Source: Clostridium saccharoperbutylacetonicum N1-4(HMT) (GTDB lineage: Bacteria > Bacillota > Clostridia > Clostridiales > Clostridiaceae). Taken from it: a stretch of 64,000 nt of DNA. Each line of letters opens with the position of its first letter. The first letter of the stretch is position 1. The notes beneath the pieces are model-generated. The model saw only the letters and a list, made by a program, of their open reading frames with translations, searched no databases and was not told where the DNA came from. The DNA lies in contig NC_020291.1 in assembly GCF_000340885.1 (NCBI RefSeq), positions 2,975,001 to 3,039,000 on the forward strand, given 5' to 3'. Shown here piece by piece: positions 33,592-42,225 of this stretch. Position numbers and translations under genes: made by a program.

Positions 33592-34758
33592 ATGGCACGT
33601 TTTACGTTACCAAGAGATTTATATCATGGAGAAGGAGCTCTTGAAGTACTTAAAACTTTGAAAGGAAAGAAGGCATTTGTTGTAGTTGGCGGCGGGTCAA
33701 TGAAAAGATTTGGATTTCTTCAAAAAGTTGAAAATTATTTAAAAGAAGCAGGAATGGAAGTAGAATTATTTGAAGGTGTAGAACCAGACCCATCAGTTGA
33801 AACAGTTATGAAGGGTGCAGAGGCTATGAGAAATTTTGAGCCTGACTGGATTGTATCTATAGGTGGAGGATCTCCAATTGATGCAGCAAAGGCTATGTGG
33901 ATATTCTATGAATACCCTGATTTTACTTTTGAACAAGCAGTTGTTCCATTTGGATTACCAGAACTTAGACAGAAAGCTAAGTTTGTAGCTATTCCATCTA
34001 CAAGTGGTACTGCTACAGAAGTAACTGCATTTTCAGTTATAACAAATTATACTGAAAGAATTAAGTATCCGTTAGCAGATTTTAACATAACACCAGATAT
34101 AGCTATAATTGATCCAGAATTAGCACAAACAATGCCAAAAACATTAACAGCTCATACTGGTATGGACGCATTAACTCATGCTATTGAAGCATATACTGCA
34201 TCTTTAAGATCAAATTTCTCAGATCCACTAGCAATTAAAGCTATTGAAATGGTTAATGAAAATTTATTTAAATCATATGAAGGTGATAAAGAAGCTAGAA
34301 ACTTAATGCACGAAGCTCAATGTTTAGCTGGAATGGCATTCTCAAATGCTTTACTTGGAATAGTTCACTCAATGGCTCATAAGGTAGGTGCTGTATTCCA
34401 TATCCCTCATGGATGTGCAAATGCAATATTTTTACCATATGTAATTCAATATAACAGAACTAAATGTGAAGAAAGATATGCTGATATAGCTAGAGCATTA
34501 AAATTAGAAGGTAACAATGATGCTGAATTAACTGATGCATTAATTGCTAGAATAAATAAATTAAATGAAAAATTAAGTATTCCTAGTTCAATGAAGGAAT
34601 ATGGAGTTACTGAAGAAGATTTCAAGGCTAATCTTTCATTTATAGCACATAATGCTGTGTTAGATGCATGTACAGGTTCAAATCCTAGAGAAATAGATGA
34701 TGCTACAATGGAAAAATTATTTGAATGCACATTCTATGGAACTAAGGTTGAATTATAA
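33592..34758 (+). CDS. adh: Iron-containing alcohol dehydrogenase (NADPH-type, butanol dehydrogenase class)
   Basis: 388 residues; TAGGAGG ahead of ATG 33592. Rossmann-like nucleotide-binding half with GGGSMKRFGF and the GGGSPIDAAKAMW motif; C-terminal half with metal ligands in MDALTHAIEAY and HSMAHKVGAVFHIPHGCAN. It reduces butyraldehyde/acetaldehyde to butanol/ethanol in solvent-forming clostridia. NADPH preference is inferred from the resemblance to clostridial enzymes of this kind. Controlled by the sigma-54 promoter at 33522 and the activator encoded just upstream; nfnAB, an NADPH-linked transhydrogenase, follows. Confidence 0.92.
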   Translation: MARFTLPRDLYHGEGALEVLKTLKGKKAFVVVGGGSMKRFGFLQKVENYLKEAGMEVELFEGVEPDPSVETVMKGAEAMRNFEPDWIVSIGGGSPIDAAKAMWIFYEYPDFTFEQAVVPFGLPELRQKAKFVAIPSTSGTATEVTAFSVITNYTERIKYPLADFNITPDIAIIDPELAQTMPKTLTAHTGMDALTHAIEAYTASLRSNFSDPLAIKAIEMVNENLFKSYEGDKEARNLMHEAQCLAGMAFSNALLGIVHSMAHKVGAVFHIPHGCANAIFLPYVIQYNRTKCEERYADIARALKLEGNNDAELTDALIARINKLNEKLSIPSSMKEYGVTEEDFKANLSFIAHNAVLDACTGSNPREIDDATMEKLFECTFYGTKVEL

Positions 34759-34808
34759 AATATAAATTATTACGCTCATAATCAAATCATTATATATATA
34801 TGTGGTAA

Positions 34809-34836
34809 GGGCTCTCAATATAGAGGGCTTTTACTG
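34809..34836 (+). terminator. Terminator after adh
   Basis: GCTCTC (34811-34816) pairs with GAGGGC (34823-34828), followed by TTTT. Confidence 0.6.
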
Positions 34837-34902
34837 CTTTGAAAGAAATTAGGAACATTATGGTTATTGTGATAAATACATACATTATAGGAGGTACAAA
34901 GC

Positions 34903-35793
34903 GTGTACAAAATTGTTAGTAAAAGAGAACTTACGAATAATATATTCTTAATGGATATAGAAGCACCTAGAGTTGCAAAATCTGCAAAACCAGGTCAATT
35001 TATAATTATTAAAAATGATGATAAAGGTGAAAGAATACCATTGACCATTGCAGATTATGATGCAGGGAAAGGTACTGTAACTATAGTTTTTGCAACAATA
35101 GGAAAAGGCACTAAACAGCTTGCTTCATTTAATGAAGGAGATCATGTTGCCGATTTTGTTGGCCCATTAGGTGTACCAAGTGAATTTATTCATGAAGATT
35201 TAGAAGACTTAAAGAAGAAAAATATAATATTTATAGCAGGTGGAGTTGGTGCTGCACCAGTATATCCACAAGTTAAATGGTTGCATGAGCATGGAGTTGC
35301 TGTAGATGTTATTTTAGGAAGCAGAAATAAAGACTTATTAATTTATGAAGAAGAATTAAAGGCGGTTTCTGGAAATTTATATGTAACTACTGATGATGGT
35401 TCATATGGAGCAAAAGGAACAGGTTCAGATATGTTAAAGGAATTAGTTAACAATCAAGGAAAGAAATATGATCATGCAATTATTATAGGGCCTATGATAA
35501 TGATGAAATTTACTTCTATGTTAACTAAAGAATTAAATATTCCAACTACAGTAAGCTTAAATCCTATAATGGTTGATGGTACTGGAATGTGTGGTGCTTG
35601 TAGAGTTACAGTTGGTGGTGAAGTTAAATTTGCTTGTGTTGATGGGCCAGAATTTGATGGACATTTAGTAAATTACGATGAATCAATGAGAAGACAAGCT
35701 ATGTATAAGAGCGAAGAAGGAAGAGCAACACTAGAATTTGAAGAAGGAGATACTCATAACCATGGTGGTTGTGGATGCAAGGGGGATAAATAA
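34903..35793 (+). CDS. nfnA: NADH-dependent ferredoxin:NADP+ oxidoreductase, small subunit
   Basis: 296 residues with a GTG start behind TAGGAGGT. FNR-like fold: FAD-binding (RIPLTIADYD), nucleotide-binding GGVGAAPVYPQVKW, and a C-terminal [2Fe-2S] cysteine cluster (MCGACRVTV..FACVDGPEFDGH). With NfnB it couples NADH and reduced ferredoxin oxidation to NADP+ reduction (flavin-based bifurcation, reversible). Its last base overlaps the nfnB start, so the two are translationally coupled. Older names include sulfide dehydrogenase or dihydroorotate dehydrogenase electron-transfer-like protein. It ends in a His/Gly/Cys-rich tail (HNHGGCGCKGDK). Confidence 0.88.
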   Translation: MYKIVSKRELTNNIFLMDIEAPRVAKSAKPGQFIIIKNDDKGERIPLTIADYDAGKGTVTIVFATIGKGTKQLASFNEGDHVADFVGPLGVPSEFIHEDLEDLKKKNIIFIAGGVGAAPVYPQVKWLHEHGVAVDVILGSRNKDLLIYEEELKAVSGNLYVTTDDGSYGAKGTGSDMLKELVNNQGKKYDHAIIIGPMIMMKFTSMLTKELNIPTTVSLNPIMVDGTGMCGACRVTVGGEVKFACVDGPEFDGHLVNYDESMRRQAMYKSEEGRATLEFEEGDTHNHGGCGCKGDK

Positions 35794-37181
35794 TGGATAT
35801 GCAAGAAAGAATGAAAAGAACGCCTGTAACAGAACAAGCTCCAGAAGTAAGAGCTAAAAACTTTGAAGAAGTTTGTTTAGGCTATAATGATGAAAAGGCT
35901 ATAAAAGAAGCTAGCAGATGTTTAAATTGTAAAAATCCTAAATGTGTTGAAGGATGTCCAGTGTCAATAAACATTCCAGGTTTTATAGCAAAAGCTAAAG
36001 ATGGAGATTTTGAAGGTGCAGCTAAAGAAATTGCAAAATACAGCTCACTTCCTGCAGTTTGTGGTAGAGTATGTCCACAAGAAAGCCAATGCGAAGGTAA
36101 ATGCGTTCTTGGAATAAAAGGCGAAGCAGTAGCTATAGGAAAATTAGAAAAGTTTACAGCTGATTGGGCAAGAAAAAACAATGTTGATTTATCAGATAAA
36201 GAAGCATCGAAAGGTAAGAAAGTTGCAGTAATAGGAAGTGGTCCTGCAGGGCTTACTTGCGCAGGCGATTTAGCTAAAAAAGGATATGATGTAACAATCT
36301 TTGAAGCTTTACACGAAGCAGGCGGAGTTTTAGTTTATGGGATTCCTGAATTTAGATTACCTAAAGAAGATGTTGTTAAAGCTGAAATTGAAAACATAAA
36401 GAAGCTTGGAGTAAAAATCGAAACTAATGTAATTATAGGTAGAACAATTACAATTGATGAATTAATTGAAGATGAAAAATTTGAAGCAGTATTTATTGGC
36501 TCTGGAGCAGGACTTCCAAAATTCATGGGAATCCCAGGAGAAAATGCAAATGGAGTATTTTCAGCTAATGAATTTTTAACAAGAGTAAACTTAATGAAGG
36601 CCTTCAAAGAAGAATATGATACTCCAGTTAGAGCAGGAAAGAAAGTTGCTATAGTTGGTGGAGGTAATGTTGCTATGGATGCTGCAAGAACTGCTTTAAG
36701 ACTTGGAGCAGAAGCCCACATAGTTTATAGAAGAGGTGAATCAGAACTTCCAGCGAGAGCAGAAGAAGTACATCATGCTAAAGAAGAAGGTGTAATCTTT
36801 GATGTTTTAACAAATCCAACAGAAATCTTAACAGATGAAAATGGATGGGTTAATGGAATGAAATGCGTTAAAATGGAACTTGGAGAACCTGACGCTTCAG
36901 GAAGAAGAAAGCCTGTAGAAGTAGCGAATTCTGAGTTTGTTTTAGATGTAGATACAGTAATAATGTCACTTGGAACTTCACCAAATCCATTAATTTCTTC
37001 AACTACTAAAGGTTTAGAAATTAATAAGAGAGCTTGTTTAGTTGCTAACGAAGATGGTTTAACAACTAAGGAAGGTGTTTATGCTGGTGGAGATGCAGTT
37101 ACAGGTGCTGCAACAGTTATATTAGCAATGGGAGCAGGAAAAAAAGCTGCTGCGGCTATAGATCAATATCTTAGTGAATAA
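35793..37181 (+). CDS. nfnB: NADH-dependent ferredoxin:NADP+ oxidoreductase, large subunit (GltD-like)
   Basis: 462 residues. N-terminal [4Fe-4S] ligands (CLNCKNPKCVEGCPVSINIP and CGRVCPQESQCEGKC), first dinucleotide site GSGPAGLTCAGDLAKKGYDV, second site GGGNVAMDAARTALRLG, and the FAD-binding end GGDAVTGAATVILAMGAG. Same fold as the glutamate synthase small subunit, but pairing with NfnA and absence of GltB mark it as NfnB. The pair provides NADPH or ferredoxin according to need; placement behind an NADPH-type alcohol dehydrogenase suggests redox balancing during solvent formation. Confidence 0.9.
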   Translation: MDMQERMKRTPVTEQAPEVRAKNFEEVCLGYNDEKAIKEASRCLNCKNPKCVEGCPVSINIPGFIAKAKDGDFEGAAKEIAKYSSLPAVCGRVCPQESQCEGKCVLGIKGEAVAIGKLEKFTADWARKNNVDLSDKEASKGKKVAVIGSGPAGLTCAGDLAKKGYDVTIFEALHEAGGVLVYGIPEFRLPKEDVVKAEIENIKKLGVKIETNVIIGRTITIDELIEDEKFEAVFIGSGAGLPKFMGIPGENANGVFSANEFLTRVNLMKAFKEEYDTPVRAGKKVAIVGGGNVAMDAARTALRLGAEAHIVYRRGESELPARAEEVHHAKEEGVIFDVLTNPTEILTDENGWVNGMKCVKMELGEPDASGRRKPVEVANSEFVLDVDTVIMSLGTSPNPLISSTTKGLEINKRACLVANEDGLTTKEGVYAGGDAVTGAATVILAMGAGKKAAAAIDQYLSE

Positions 37182-37319
37182 ACATTATAAAAATATTATT
37201 AAGCTTATGGCGTTTCATAATAAATAATACAAAAATTAAAAAACTGACACTCTATAATTTTAATAAGTATTTAATAGCAATTATTATGAAACCTATATAT
37301 ATATTTACCCTAAATTTGG

Positions 37320-37367
37320 GCTGCAGTAAAGAGATAATTATGGTCAACTCTTTATTGCAGCTTTTTA
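37320..37367 (+). terminator. Terminator after nfnAB
   Basis: GCTGCAGTAAAGAG (37320-37333) pairs with CTCTTTATTGCAGC (37348-37361), then TTTTT. A 12-bp inverted repeat with a long spacer (GTTTCATAATAA at 37214, TTATTATGAAAC at 37281) precedes it; its role is unclear. The remaining 37368-37554 is AT-rich with no gene seen. Confidence 0.9.
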
Positions 37368-37554
37368 TATGTTCAATTATAAATTATTTTGAAAATCTGG
37401 TTATCTTTTAGAGTTTATTAAAATGAAAGGTACTAATTAATTACAAATTATACAAAGTACATAAAATTACCATAAATAAAAAATATAAAAATGAAGATTA
37501 TAAGAAGTGAAGAATTATATTTTTATAAAATTATTTGTGTGGGGGGAAAAGAAA

Positions 37555-38292
37555 TTGAAAAATAGAATAAGATATTTTTTTATATTTTTGGCAAATACTC
37601 TTCTTATGATTTTTTTATTTGGGGAAAATATAAGCTATGCTTTTGCGGCTGAAACTGTAAATACAAATGAAGCTAAAGAAAAGATAATTTATTTAACCTT
37701 TGATGATGGACCTAGTTATAAGGTGACAGATAAGATTTTAGATATTTTAAAAGAAAATGAAGTTAATGCTACCTTTTTTTTAATTGGTAATCAAATAAAA
37801 GGTAGAGAAGAGGTAGTGAAAAGAATTTACAATGAAGGACATAGTATTGGGTTACATACCTATACTCATAAATTTAACAGAATTTATTGCAATGAAGATA
37901 AATTTATACAAGAAATGCTTGCATGCCAAATTGAAATTAATAATGTGGTTGGTATATCACCTAATGTGATTAGATTTCCAGGAGGTAGTTGTAAGCATTT
38001 AAGTAAAAGTTATTTAAATAAATTACATAGTAATAATTTAAAAATATATGATTGGAATATGGAAAATGCTGATGGACTAAATCCTAAGCTTTCACCTTAT
38101 GTATTGTACAAAAAAGCTGTTGAGGGAAGTGAAAAATTGGGCGATATTACTTTACTGCTTCATTGCACAGATATGAATAAAAACACTTATAAGGCTTTAC
38201 CTAAAATAATAAAATATTATAAAGCTAAAGGGTATCAATTTAAAACTATAACAGAGGAAACTCCTGAAATTTATTTCCCTATAAAAAAATAA
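37555..38292 (+). CDS. Polysaccharide deacetylase (NodB domain), membrane-anchored or secreted
   Basis: 245 residues from a TTG start at 37555, chosen because GGGGGG lies 8 bp upstream; a GTG at 37507 is in frame but poorly supported. Signal or anchor about 6-32 ending AFAAE. NodB catalytic core with TFDDGPS (metal Asp pair) and HTYTH (metal His), plus FPGGS and LLLHCTD motifs. Removes acetyl groups from peptidoglycan GlcNAc/MurNAc or another wall sugar; this class often modifies spore cortex or vegetative wall. Stands alone. Confidence 0.88.
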   Translation: MKNRIRYFFIFLANTLLMIFLFGENISYAFAAETVNTNEAKEKIIYLTFDDGPSYKVTDKILDILKENEVNATFFLIGNQIKGREEVVKRIYNEGHSIGLHTYTHKFNRIYCNEDKFIQEMLACQIEINNVVGISPNVIRFPGGSCKHLSKSYLNKLHSNNLKIYDWNMENADGLNPKLSPYVLYKKAVEGSEKLGDITLLLHCTDMNKNTYKALPKIIKYYKAKGYQFKTITEETPEIYFPIKK

Positions 38293-38557
38293 ATATAGTA
38301 ATTAACAATCTTCAATTATAAATTGGCAGGAAACCATTTGGTAATTTATTCGATCTGTATGTATAGTTATAATTAGAACTTACATATTATAAGTTAGTAA
38401 GTATACTTAATTCAAATAGTAACTTGTAAAATTATTAGGTACAGTTTATAATTAAGCGTGTTTTACTTGGTAAATTATAAGGATATTTTAAGTATTTACT
38501 AAGCATTTTTATAATATAATGTACTTATAAATAAATGATAGAAGTGGAGTTACATAA

Positions 38558-39529
38558 ATGGATTATAATGATGAAACTAAAATGAGGAAGAAGTTGATTA
38601 AGAGAGATTTTAATAAACTTGGATTAACTATATTAATGAATGAGCTTATAGCAAATGTCGTAATATTTATTTGTGTTGTGATTATCTTTATAGGAAAAAT
38701 TTTAGTGAATCCTAATATATCACAAGATGGAATGTTAGATGTATTAAAAGATGGTCGATACAGTGGAACTTTAAGCATAATTGGAGTTGTTATAGCTTTT
38801 ATTCCATTTTTAATTTATCGAGGGAAAACTTTCTTTCAGCATGACTTAAGAGTGGAAAATAAGAAGTTTAATTTGAAAATAGTATTAGTTTCAGCAGTTG
38901 TTTTATTATCCCTAAACAGTTTTTTAGGAATATTCGCAAGTTTATTAGAGAGCCTATTGAATTTATTTGGACTAAGTGCTAATTTCGCCTTGGAACAATT
39001 AGAATCTTTGAATGATTTTGCAATTCCAATGGTTATTTATACTTGTTTGGTAGCACCTATTTTTGAAGAGTTTATATATAGAGGTGCAATTCTTAGAAGT
39101 CTTGAAAAGTATGGAAAGAAATTTGCTATTATGGTTTCTGCATTGTTATTTGGAATGATGCATGGTAACTTTTATCAAATTTTTATGGCAATGGGAGTAG
39201 GGTTGATTTTAGGATATCTAGCAACAGAATACTCAATTAAATTAACAATTATATTACATATAATAAATAATGTTTCTGTACAAGCATTAACAATATTATC
39301 TCCTAAATTAGGAGATAATATTGTTAATATATTTGATATTTCCTTTTTAGTTATAGCAATAATAATTTTAATAGCAGTAATAATTAGAAAGCGAAAATCA
39401 GTTAAGGAATGGTTACTAAATAATAGTTTAGAAAAAGGTCTTATGGTGAAGTTTTTTACATCTATATTAATAGTAATAGTACTTTTGATTGATATTTTTG
39501 AAGTAATAAGCGGTATCGGCAAACTGTAG
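38558..39529 (+). CDS. CPBP family intramembrane metalloprotease
   Basis: 323 residues, about eight membrane segments. The family motifs are present: EEFIYRG with the Glu pair and Arg, and FGMMHGNFYQ with His and Asn. These proteins (CAAX-protease/bacteriocin-processing type) cleave within the membrane, and some protect against self-made bacteriocins. AGTGGAG precedes the ATG. No bacteriocin gene is visible nearby, so its role is open. Confidence 0.85.
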   Translation: MDYNDETKMRKKLIKRDFNKLGLTILMNELIANVVIFICVVIIFIGKILVNPNISQDGMLDVLKDGRYSGTLSIIGVVIAFIPFLIYRGKTFFQHDLRVENKKFNLKIVLVSAVVLLSLNSFLGIFASLLESLLNLFGLSANFALEQLESLNDFAIPMVIYTCLVAPIFEEFIYRGAILRSLEKYGKKFAIMVSALLFGMMHGNFYQIFMAMGVGLILGYLATEYSIKLTIILHIINNVSVQALTILSPKLGDNIVNIFDISFLVIAIIILIAVIIRKRKSVKEWLLNNSLEKGLMVKFFTSILIVIVLLIDIFEVISGIGKL

Positions 39530-39561
39530 TATCTTGTAGAAACACAAATGTCCTTCTATTG

Positions 39562-39590
39562 TTGACATATATGGTCAGATAAGATAATAT
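39562..39590 (+). promoter_or_regulatory. Sigma-A promoter for the binding-lipoprotein gene
   Basis: TTGACA (39562-39567), 17-bp spacer, TAATAT (39585-39590), giving a leader of about 155 nt ahead of the gene at 39754. Confidence 0.6.
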
Positions 39591-39753
39591 TAAAATTGTT
39601 GTTATTGGTTAAATAAACTAAGTAATAACAGGGTACTTAAGTAATTAATTAATGTGGATGATTAATTTTAAGTACAAAAAGCAATGGCAGTACATTATAA
39701 TTTTGGCTATTTATAATGTACATAAATTAATCTTATACTAGGGGGACATACTT

Positions 39754-40917
39754 ATGAAGAAAAGAATAACTTTGCTTTTGGCATTAGTTATGACAACTAC
39801 GTTTGCTTTGACAAGTTGTGCAACAAAGGCTAATACAAAAGTAAACGTAGATAGCGATGTCATAAAAATTGGTGTCTTTGAACCAATGACAGGCGCTAAT
39901 GCAGCAGGGGGAGAGCTTGAAGCAGAGGGAGCTAAACTTGCTAATAAAATTTATCCAACGGTTCTAGGGAAAAAAGTAGAATTGGTTTTTGCAGACAATA
40001 AGTCTGATAAAGTTGAGGCAGCTAGCGCAGCGGCAAACCTTATTGAGCAGGAACATGTTAATGCTATCATAGGAAGCTATGGAAGTGGATTATCTATGTC
40101 AGCAGGGGATATTGTACAGGAAGCTAAAATACCAGCAGTAGGAGTTACGTGTACTAATCCGTTAGTAACTGCAGGTAATGATTATTATTTTAGAGTTTGC
40201 TTTATTGATCCTTTCCAAGGAACTGTAATGGCAAAATATGCAGCAAATAAATTAAAAGCTAAAAAAGTTGCAATTCTTCAAGAAGTATCAAGTGACTATT
40301 CAGTTGGTATTTGTAAATTCTTTACGGATGAATTTAAAAAACTTACAGGGGATAATAATTCAATTGTAGCTAAAGCTAATTATACTACAGGGGATCAGGA
40401 TTTTACTGCCCAACTTACAAATATAAAAGGCAGTAATCCAGATGTTATTTTTGCTCCAGGTAATTTTACTGAAGGAGCTATGCTAATTAAGCAGGCAAGA
40501 CAACTTGGTATTACAGCACCTATAATTGGTGGAGATACTTGGGAAACACCAGAGTTCTTAGATATAGGTAAAGAAGATGTAGAGGGAACAGTATTTTCAA
40601 CTTTTTTTTCAAGTGAAACACCTATAACTAATGAATCAAAGGTTTTCCTTGATGAATACAGGAAAGAATATAATAAGGAACCAGCAGCGGCTACAGCATT
40701 AGGATATGATGCATATATAGTGATTTTAGATGCAATTAAAAGAGCAGATTCAGCTGATCCAGTGAAAATTAGGGATGAAATAGCAAAAACTAAAAACTTT
40801 CCAGGTGCAGCTGGAGTAATAACTATAGATGAAAATAATAATGCAGTAAAGGATGCGGTTTTAAAAATAGTTAAAGATGGTAAGTTCACTTATCTAGATA
40901 CAATAAAGCCAGAATAA
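39754..40917 (+). CDS. Branched-chain amino-acid-type ABC substrate-binding lipoprotein
   Basis: 387 residues; GGGGGAC precedes the ATG. Lipobox LTSC at the end of the signal peptide (Cys about 22). Periplasmic-binding-protein type I (LivJ) fold: IKIGVFEPMTGANAAGG, DNKSDKVEAASAAANLI, GSYGSGLSMSAGDIVQEAKIPAVG. It captures branched-chain amino acids or similar small ligands at the outer membrane face for a LivHMGF-type transporter. No permease or ATPase gene lies next to it, so the partner must be elsewhere. Strong terminator follows. Confidence 0.88.
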   Translation: MKKRITLLLALVMTTTFALTSCATKANTKVNVDSDVIKIGVFEPMTGANAAGGELEAEGAKLANKIYPTVLGKKVELVFADNKSDKVEAASAAANLIEQEHVNAIIGSYGSGLSMSAGDIVQEAKIPAVGVTCTNPLVTAGNDYYFRVCFIDPFQGTVMAKYAANKLKAKKVAILQEVSSDYSVGICKFFTDEFKKLTGDNNSIVAKANYTTGDQDFTAQLTNIKGSNPDVIFAPGNFTEGAMLIKQARQLGITAPIIGGDTWETPEFLDIGKEDVEGTVFSTFFSSETPITNESKVFLDEYRKEYNKEPAAATALGYDAYIVILDAIKRADSADPVKIRDEIAKTKNFPGAAGVITIDENNNAVKDAVLKIVKDGKFTYLDTIKPE

Positions 40918-40940
40918 AAATTAAATTAGTATAATGAGCA

Positions 40941-40986
40941 AAAAATCTCCAATTAGTTTTTAAGAAATTAATTGGAGATTTTTTTG
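40941..40986 (+). terminator. Terminator after the binding-lipoprotein gene
   Basis: AAAAATCTCCAATTA (40941-40955) pairs with TAATTGGAGATTTTT (40969-40983), ending in a T-run. Confidence 0.9.
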
Positions 40987-41115
40987 TTCATGAAATTAAG
41001 AAAAATTAAGATGAAAGGTAAAACTTCAACCAAAATTATTCATCATTTATTATGTATGTATTTAATTATTTATATATGTACTTATTGGTGAAGAATTACT
41101 AAAGTGTATACAATT

Positions 41116-41143
41116 TGTGATTTTACTGTAACAAAGTTGTGAC
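41116..41143 (+). promoter_or_regulatory. OmpR-type direct repeats ahead of the glycosylation operon
   Basis: TGTGAT (41116-41121), TGTAAC (41127-41132) and TGTGAC (41138-41143), each separated by 5 bp, i.e. an 11-bp period. This is the arrangement bound by PhoP/WalR-class regulators. The same pair TGTGAC-N5-TGTAAC stands ahead of the response-regulator gene at 51346. Confidence 0.55.
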
Positions 41144-41223
41144 AATTTACAGTTAAAATACAAATATAGATTAAAGGAAATATAGATCAAAATAATTAAA
41201 ATAGAAATTTTGAGGTGATGAAA

Positions 41224-42210
41224 ATGAATAGTAAAATAATTTATTCAATTATAGTACCTTTATATAATGAAGAATTAGTTTTAAATGAAAGTTATAGAAG
41301 ATTAAAAGAAGTTATGGTTTCAACAAAGGAAAATTATGAAATTGTTTTTGTAAATGATGGAAGTAAGGATAAGACCAAAGTTATGGCTGAGGAAATATGC
41401 GCTTCTGATGATAGTGTGAAGCTTATAAATTTTTCTAGAAATTTTGGTCATCAAGCAGCTATTACTGCAGGTATGGATTTGGCATTAGGAGATGCTATTA
41501 TTGTAATTGATGCAGATCTTCAAGATCCTCCTGAAGTTATGCTTGAAATGATTAAAAAGTGGAAAGAAGGCTACGAAGTAGTTTATGGAAAAAGAATCAA
41601 AAGAGAAGGAGAAACTTTCTTTAAGAAATTTACAGCTAAAATGTATTATAGAGTGCTTAAAAGCATGACTAGTGTAGATATTCCTGTAGATACAGGTGAC
41701 TTTAGACTTATTGATAGAAAAGTTTGCGATGCATTAATAGCGCTTCCAGAGAAAAATAGATATGTAAGAGGACTTGTAAGCTGGGTTGGATATAAGCAAA
41801 CTTATGTAGAATTTGTAAGACAGGAGAGATTTGCAGGAGAAACTAAGTATCCTTTTAAAAAGATGATAAAATTAGCCTTCGATGGTATAACTTCTCTATC
41901 CTATAAACCACTTGTAATAGCGGGACATTTTGGTATATTAGCTTTTATTGCAGGAATAATTTTGATGTTTACTGATATAATAAAAGACTTATTTAATAAG
42001 AGTGGCTTTGTAAATTTCACTCTTATGATATCAATAAATATGATGATGTTTGGTGTAACCTTAGGATGTATAGGAATAATGGGTCAATATATTGGAAGAA
42101 TTTTTGATGAAAGTAAAGGAAGACCTATTTATATAATTGATAGTACAAAAAATTATAACAATACAAGTAAAAAATATAAAGTAATTAACTTAGAACATAA
42201 AATTCTGTAG
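41224..42210 (+). CDS. Family 2 glycosyltransferase (polyprenyl-phosphate sugar synthase, GtrB/DPM-like)
   Basis: 328 residues from ATG 41224 (GAGGTG 6 bp upstream). GT-A domain (about 8-235) with IIVPLYNEELVLNESYR and the DADLQDPPE motif, plus two C-terminal membrane segments (about 235-260 and 270-300). Such enzymes load a sugar from a nucleotide donor onto undecaprenyl phosphate in the inner leaflet. The next two genes are GT-C enzymes that use such lipid-linked sugars outside, so the three form a typical glycosylation unit. Confidence 0.88.
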   Translation: MNSKIIYSIIVPLYNEELVLNESYRRLKEVMVSTKENYEIVFVNDGSKDKTKVMAEEICASDDSVKLINFSRNFGHQAAITAGMDLALGDAIIVIDADLQDPPEVMLEMIKKWKEGYEVVYGKRIKREGETFFKKFTAKMYYRVLKSMTSVDIPVDTGDFRLIDRKVCDALIALPEKNRYVRGLVSWVGYKQTYVEFVRQERFAGETKYPFKKMIKLAFDGITSLSYKPLVIAGHFGILAFIAGIILMFTDIIKDLFNKSGFVNFTLMISINMMMFGVTLGCIGIMGQYIGRIFDESKGRPIYIIDSTKNYNNTSKKYKVINLEHKIL

Positions 42211-42225
42211 ATGGGGGAGTTTAAG

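Noticed and set aside
36335..36721. Minus-strand frame inside nfnB
   Set aside because: Shadow of a well-supported gene.
40395..40889. Long minus-strand frame inside the binding-lipoprotein gene
   Set aside because: Shadow frame: composition is that of a complement of a real gene and it has no ribosome site.
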